16,570 bases of DNA from contig JAGQJJ010000015.1 of NCBI GenBank assembly GCA_020430675.1, positions 1 through 16,570 on the forward strand, given 5' to 3'. This DNA is from Myxococcales bacterium. Lineage in GTDB: Bacteria > Myxococcota > Bradymonadia > UBA7976 > UBA1532. Under the pieces are notes generated by a model. That model was not told the DNA's origin. It made no database searches and was given only the letters and a program-made list of their open reading frames with translations. Position 1 is the first letter of the stretch. The number at the start of each line of letters is the position of its first letter. A program made the position numbers and the translations under genes. This document shows, one piece after another, positions 15,119 through 16,570 of the stretch.

Positions 15119-16570
15119 TCAGGCGCCTGACCGCGCCGGGGTTCGAGGCATCGTCCAGGCCGCGTAGAGCAGGATTGCAACGATGAAGAAGTTGTTGGCC
15201 GCGGTGACCGCCATCACCTGGTCGGGCAGCATGGCACCCACAAATGTGGCCGCGGCGGTGGTGAAGATGACCGGCCACGATCGCGGCTCGATGCCGATCG
15301 AGTAGATGCCCGCGATGATGGTCACCATGAGCAGCTGAATGACGTAGACGTTCTGGGGCGAAAAGCCCTGCCGGTCGCCCCAATACTCGAACAGGGCGAA
15401 GCCGAAGGTGGCGATGATCCAGCTCAGCAGCAGCAGCCGGTTGGGCACCGTGCCGCCCAGATGCTGCCAGCGGGCGGCAAACAAAGCGAGCACGACGAGG
15501 CCGATCGCCGCGTTGCCGGTTGCGACGACGGTCAGCGGCGGGATGGCCCCGGTCACCGCCGCGTGCAGCGGAAGCAAGACCCACAACGCGCCGAGCGGCA
15601 GGCCCACGATGCCGCGCACCCGCCGGCCGACGCGGCGGTCCATCTTCTCGGCCTCGGCGGCTTTGCGCGCCTGCTCCAGCCGCTGCTGGCGGATGGTCAT
15701 CTCGAGCGGCGCCAGCACCTCGGGGTCGATCTGCACGCCGGGCAGGCTCAGCCGCACCCGCGCCGCCTCGGGATCGCCCTCGGCCAACGCGACGCGCGCC
15801 ATCGCCACCGCCGCCCGACCCGCAAACGGCTCGACGACGCCCGCCGGCAGCAGCGGCGCGACCTGGGCCAGCGTGGCGCGGATGCCGTCAAAGTCGGCCT
15901 CGCGCGCCATCCGGTTGACCGAGGGCGCCTCGACGGCCGCCTCCAGCGCCGCGATGCGTCCGGCGGCGTCATCCAGCAGCCGCAGCGCCGGGCGCTGTTC
16001 GAGCCACGCGCGAATCCGGTCGGCCAGCGCCGTCACCGAAGCCGGCCGCTCGGCCGGGTCGAGGCGCATCGCTTCGAGGGTCAGCGCGCCCAATCGCCGG
16101 TCGACAAACGGCGGCAGCGGCTCGATCCGGCCCCGCGTGGCGGCGACCATCAACGACAACGGGGTGCGCCCTTGATACGGCGTCCGGCCGGTCAGCACCT
16201 CATACAGCGTGGCGCCGAGCAGGAAGACATCGGTGGCCGGGCCCTGCCGATCGCGCGCGCCGGACGCCATCTCGGGCGCCATATAATGCGGCGTGCCGGT
16301 GATGTCGGTCTCTTCGGAGAGCCGCGGAACGCGCGGGTCGGCGTCGTCGCGCAGCGTCACCGCGATGCCCCAGTCGAGCAGGTAGACCTCGCCGAAGCGG
16401 CCGACCATCACGTTCTCGGGCTTCAGGTCGCGGTGAATGACGCCCTGCGCGTGGGCGAAGGCCAGCGCTTCGGTGACCCGAAGCAGAACGCGCAGGTGCT
16501 CGGCGAGCCGCTCGTCGCTGCGGGTCGCCGGGTCGTCCTCGGCCAGCATCGTGCGCCAGCTCTGGCCTTC
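15119..16570 (-). CDS. membrane Ser/Thr protein kinase (N-terminus outside window)
   Basis: The frame is open through the right edge, so the start and the N-lobe are missing; 483 residues are seen. Kinase motifs numbered from the window edge are HRDLKPEN at about 46-53, the metal-binding loop LDWG at about 65-68 (DWG instead of DFG), GTPHYMAPE at about 92-100, DVFLLGATLYEVLTG at about 114-128, and the conserved Arg of subdomain XI. Catalytic Asp and Asn are present, so activity is expected. A helical linker (about 190-310, LEQARKAAEAEKMDRR) follows, then about six membrane segments to the C-terminus. This is a Hanks-type kinase with a polytopic C-terminal sensor or anchor. Its stop touches the stop of the exporter gene. 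Confidence 0.88.
   Translation of the reverse strand, partial: EGQSWRTMLAEDDPATRSDERLAEHLRVLLRVTEALAFAHAQGVIHRDLKPENVMVGRFGEVYLLDWGIAVTLRDDADPRVPRLSEETDITGTPHYMAPEMASGARDRQGPATDVFLLGATLYEVLTGRTPYQGRTPLSLMVAATRGRIEPLPPFVDRRLGALTLEAMRLDPAERPASVTALADRIRAWLEQRPALRLLDDAAGRIAALEAAVEAPSVNRMAREADFDGIRATLAQVAPLLPAGVVEPFAGRAAVAMARVALAEGDPEAARVRLSLPGVQIDPEVLAPLEMTIRQQRLEQARKAAEAEKMDRRVGRRVRGIVGLPLGALWVLLPLHAAVTGAIPPLTVVATGNAAIGLVVLALFAARWQHLGGTVPNRLLLLSWIIATFGFALFEYWGDRQGFSPQNVYVIQLLMVTIIAGIYSIGIEPRSWPVIFTTAAATFVGAMLPDQVMAVTAANNFFIVAILLYAAWTMPRTPARSGA

Noticed and set aside
1..16570. tRNA, rRNA, CRISPR arrays, insertion sequences and prophage genes
   Set aside because: I looked on both strands and saw no cloverleaf, spaced repeats, transposase or phage-type protein; absence by eye is not proof for small RNAs.

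Overview
The window is very GC-rich (roughly 70% by eye) and almost fully coding. Several traits point to a member of Myxococcota, Bradymonadota or a related former deltaproteobacterial lineage: a Hanks-type Ser/Thr kinase fused to a polytopic membrane domain, a Cys-rich lipoprotein with a Pro/Asp-rich linker, and a DUF2157/DUF4401 membrane pair. This is a judgement from gene style, not a phylogenetic placement. I see no rRNA, tRNA, CRISPR array, transposase or att site.

Layout. 1-858 (+): 3' part of a GNAT acetyltransferase. 912-2371 (+): DUF2157-like membrane protein, overlapping by ATGA a short DUF4401-like membrane protein with a Gly-Glu repeat tail. 2372-5067 (-): two-gene operon of an FAD/NAD(P)H oxidoreductase and a polytopic membrane protein with two [4Fe-4S] ferredoxin motifs plus extra Cys motifs, probably an electron-transfer module. 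5200-8585 (-): three-gene operon of two SyrB2-like non-heme Fe(II)/2-oxoglutarate enzymes and a GNAT-like protein. 8680-9546 (+): an unrecognised polytopic membrane protein transcribed divergently from that operon. 9550-10866 (-): lipoprotein with an M15/extensin-like zinc-peptidase-type C-terminal domain. 11038-15118 (+): phosphate module (DUF47/PhoU-like accessory protein, then a PiT permease), with an RND/MMPL-type exporter gene that overlaps the permease by ATGA and carries a frameshift. 15119-16570 (-): C-terminal part of a membrane Ser/Thr protein kinase.

The most interesting region is 5200-9546. Both oxygenase-family proteins align by eye with the SyrB2 chlorinase signature (CWR-x-x-FF ... 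HQ-x ... MH-x-S-x ... R). The third facial-triad position, Asp/Glu in hydroxylases and Ala or Gly in the characterised halogenases, is Thr (HQT) in one and Asn (HQN) in the other. Both carry long N-terminal extensions and a hydrophobic helical insertion. They sit with a GNAT-like protein and a divergent integral membrane protein, and no NRPS or carrier protein is visible. This could be an undescribed membrane- or lipid-directed halogenation or hydroxylation pathway. The chemistry cannot be decided from sequence.

The three convergent gene pairs are separated by 0, 3 and 0 bases. In two of them the stop codons form one TGATCA palindrome, which leaves no room for ordinary terminators between the genes.
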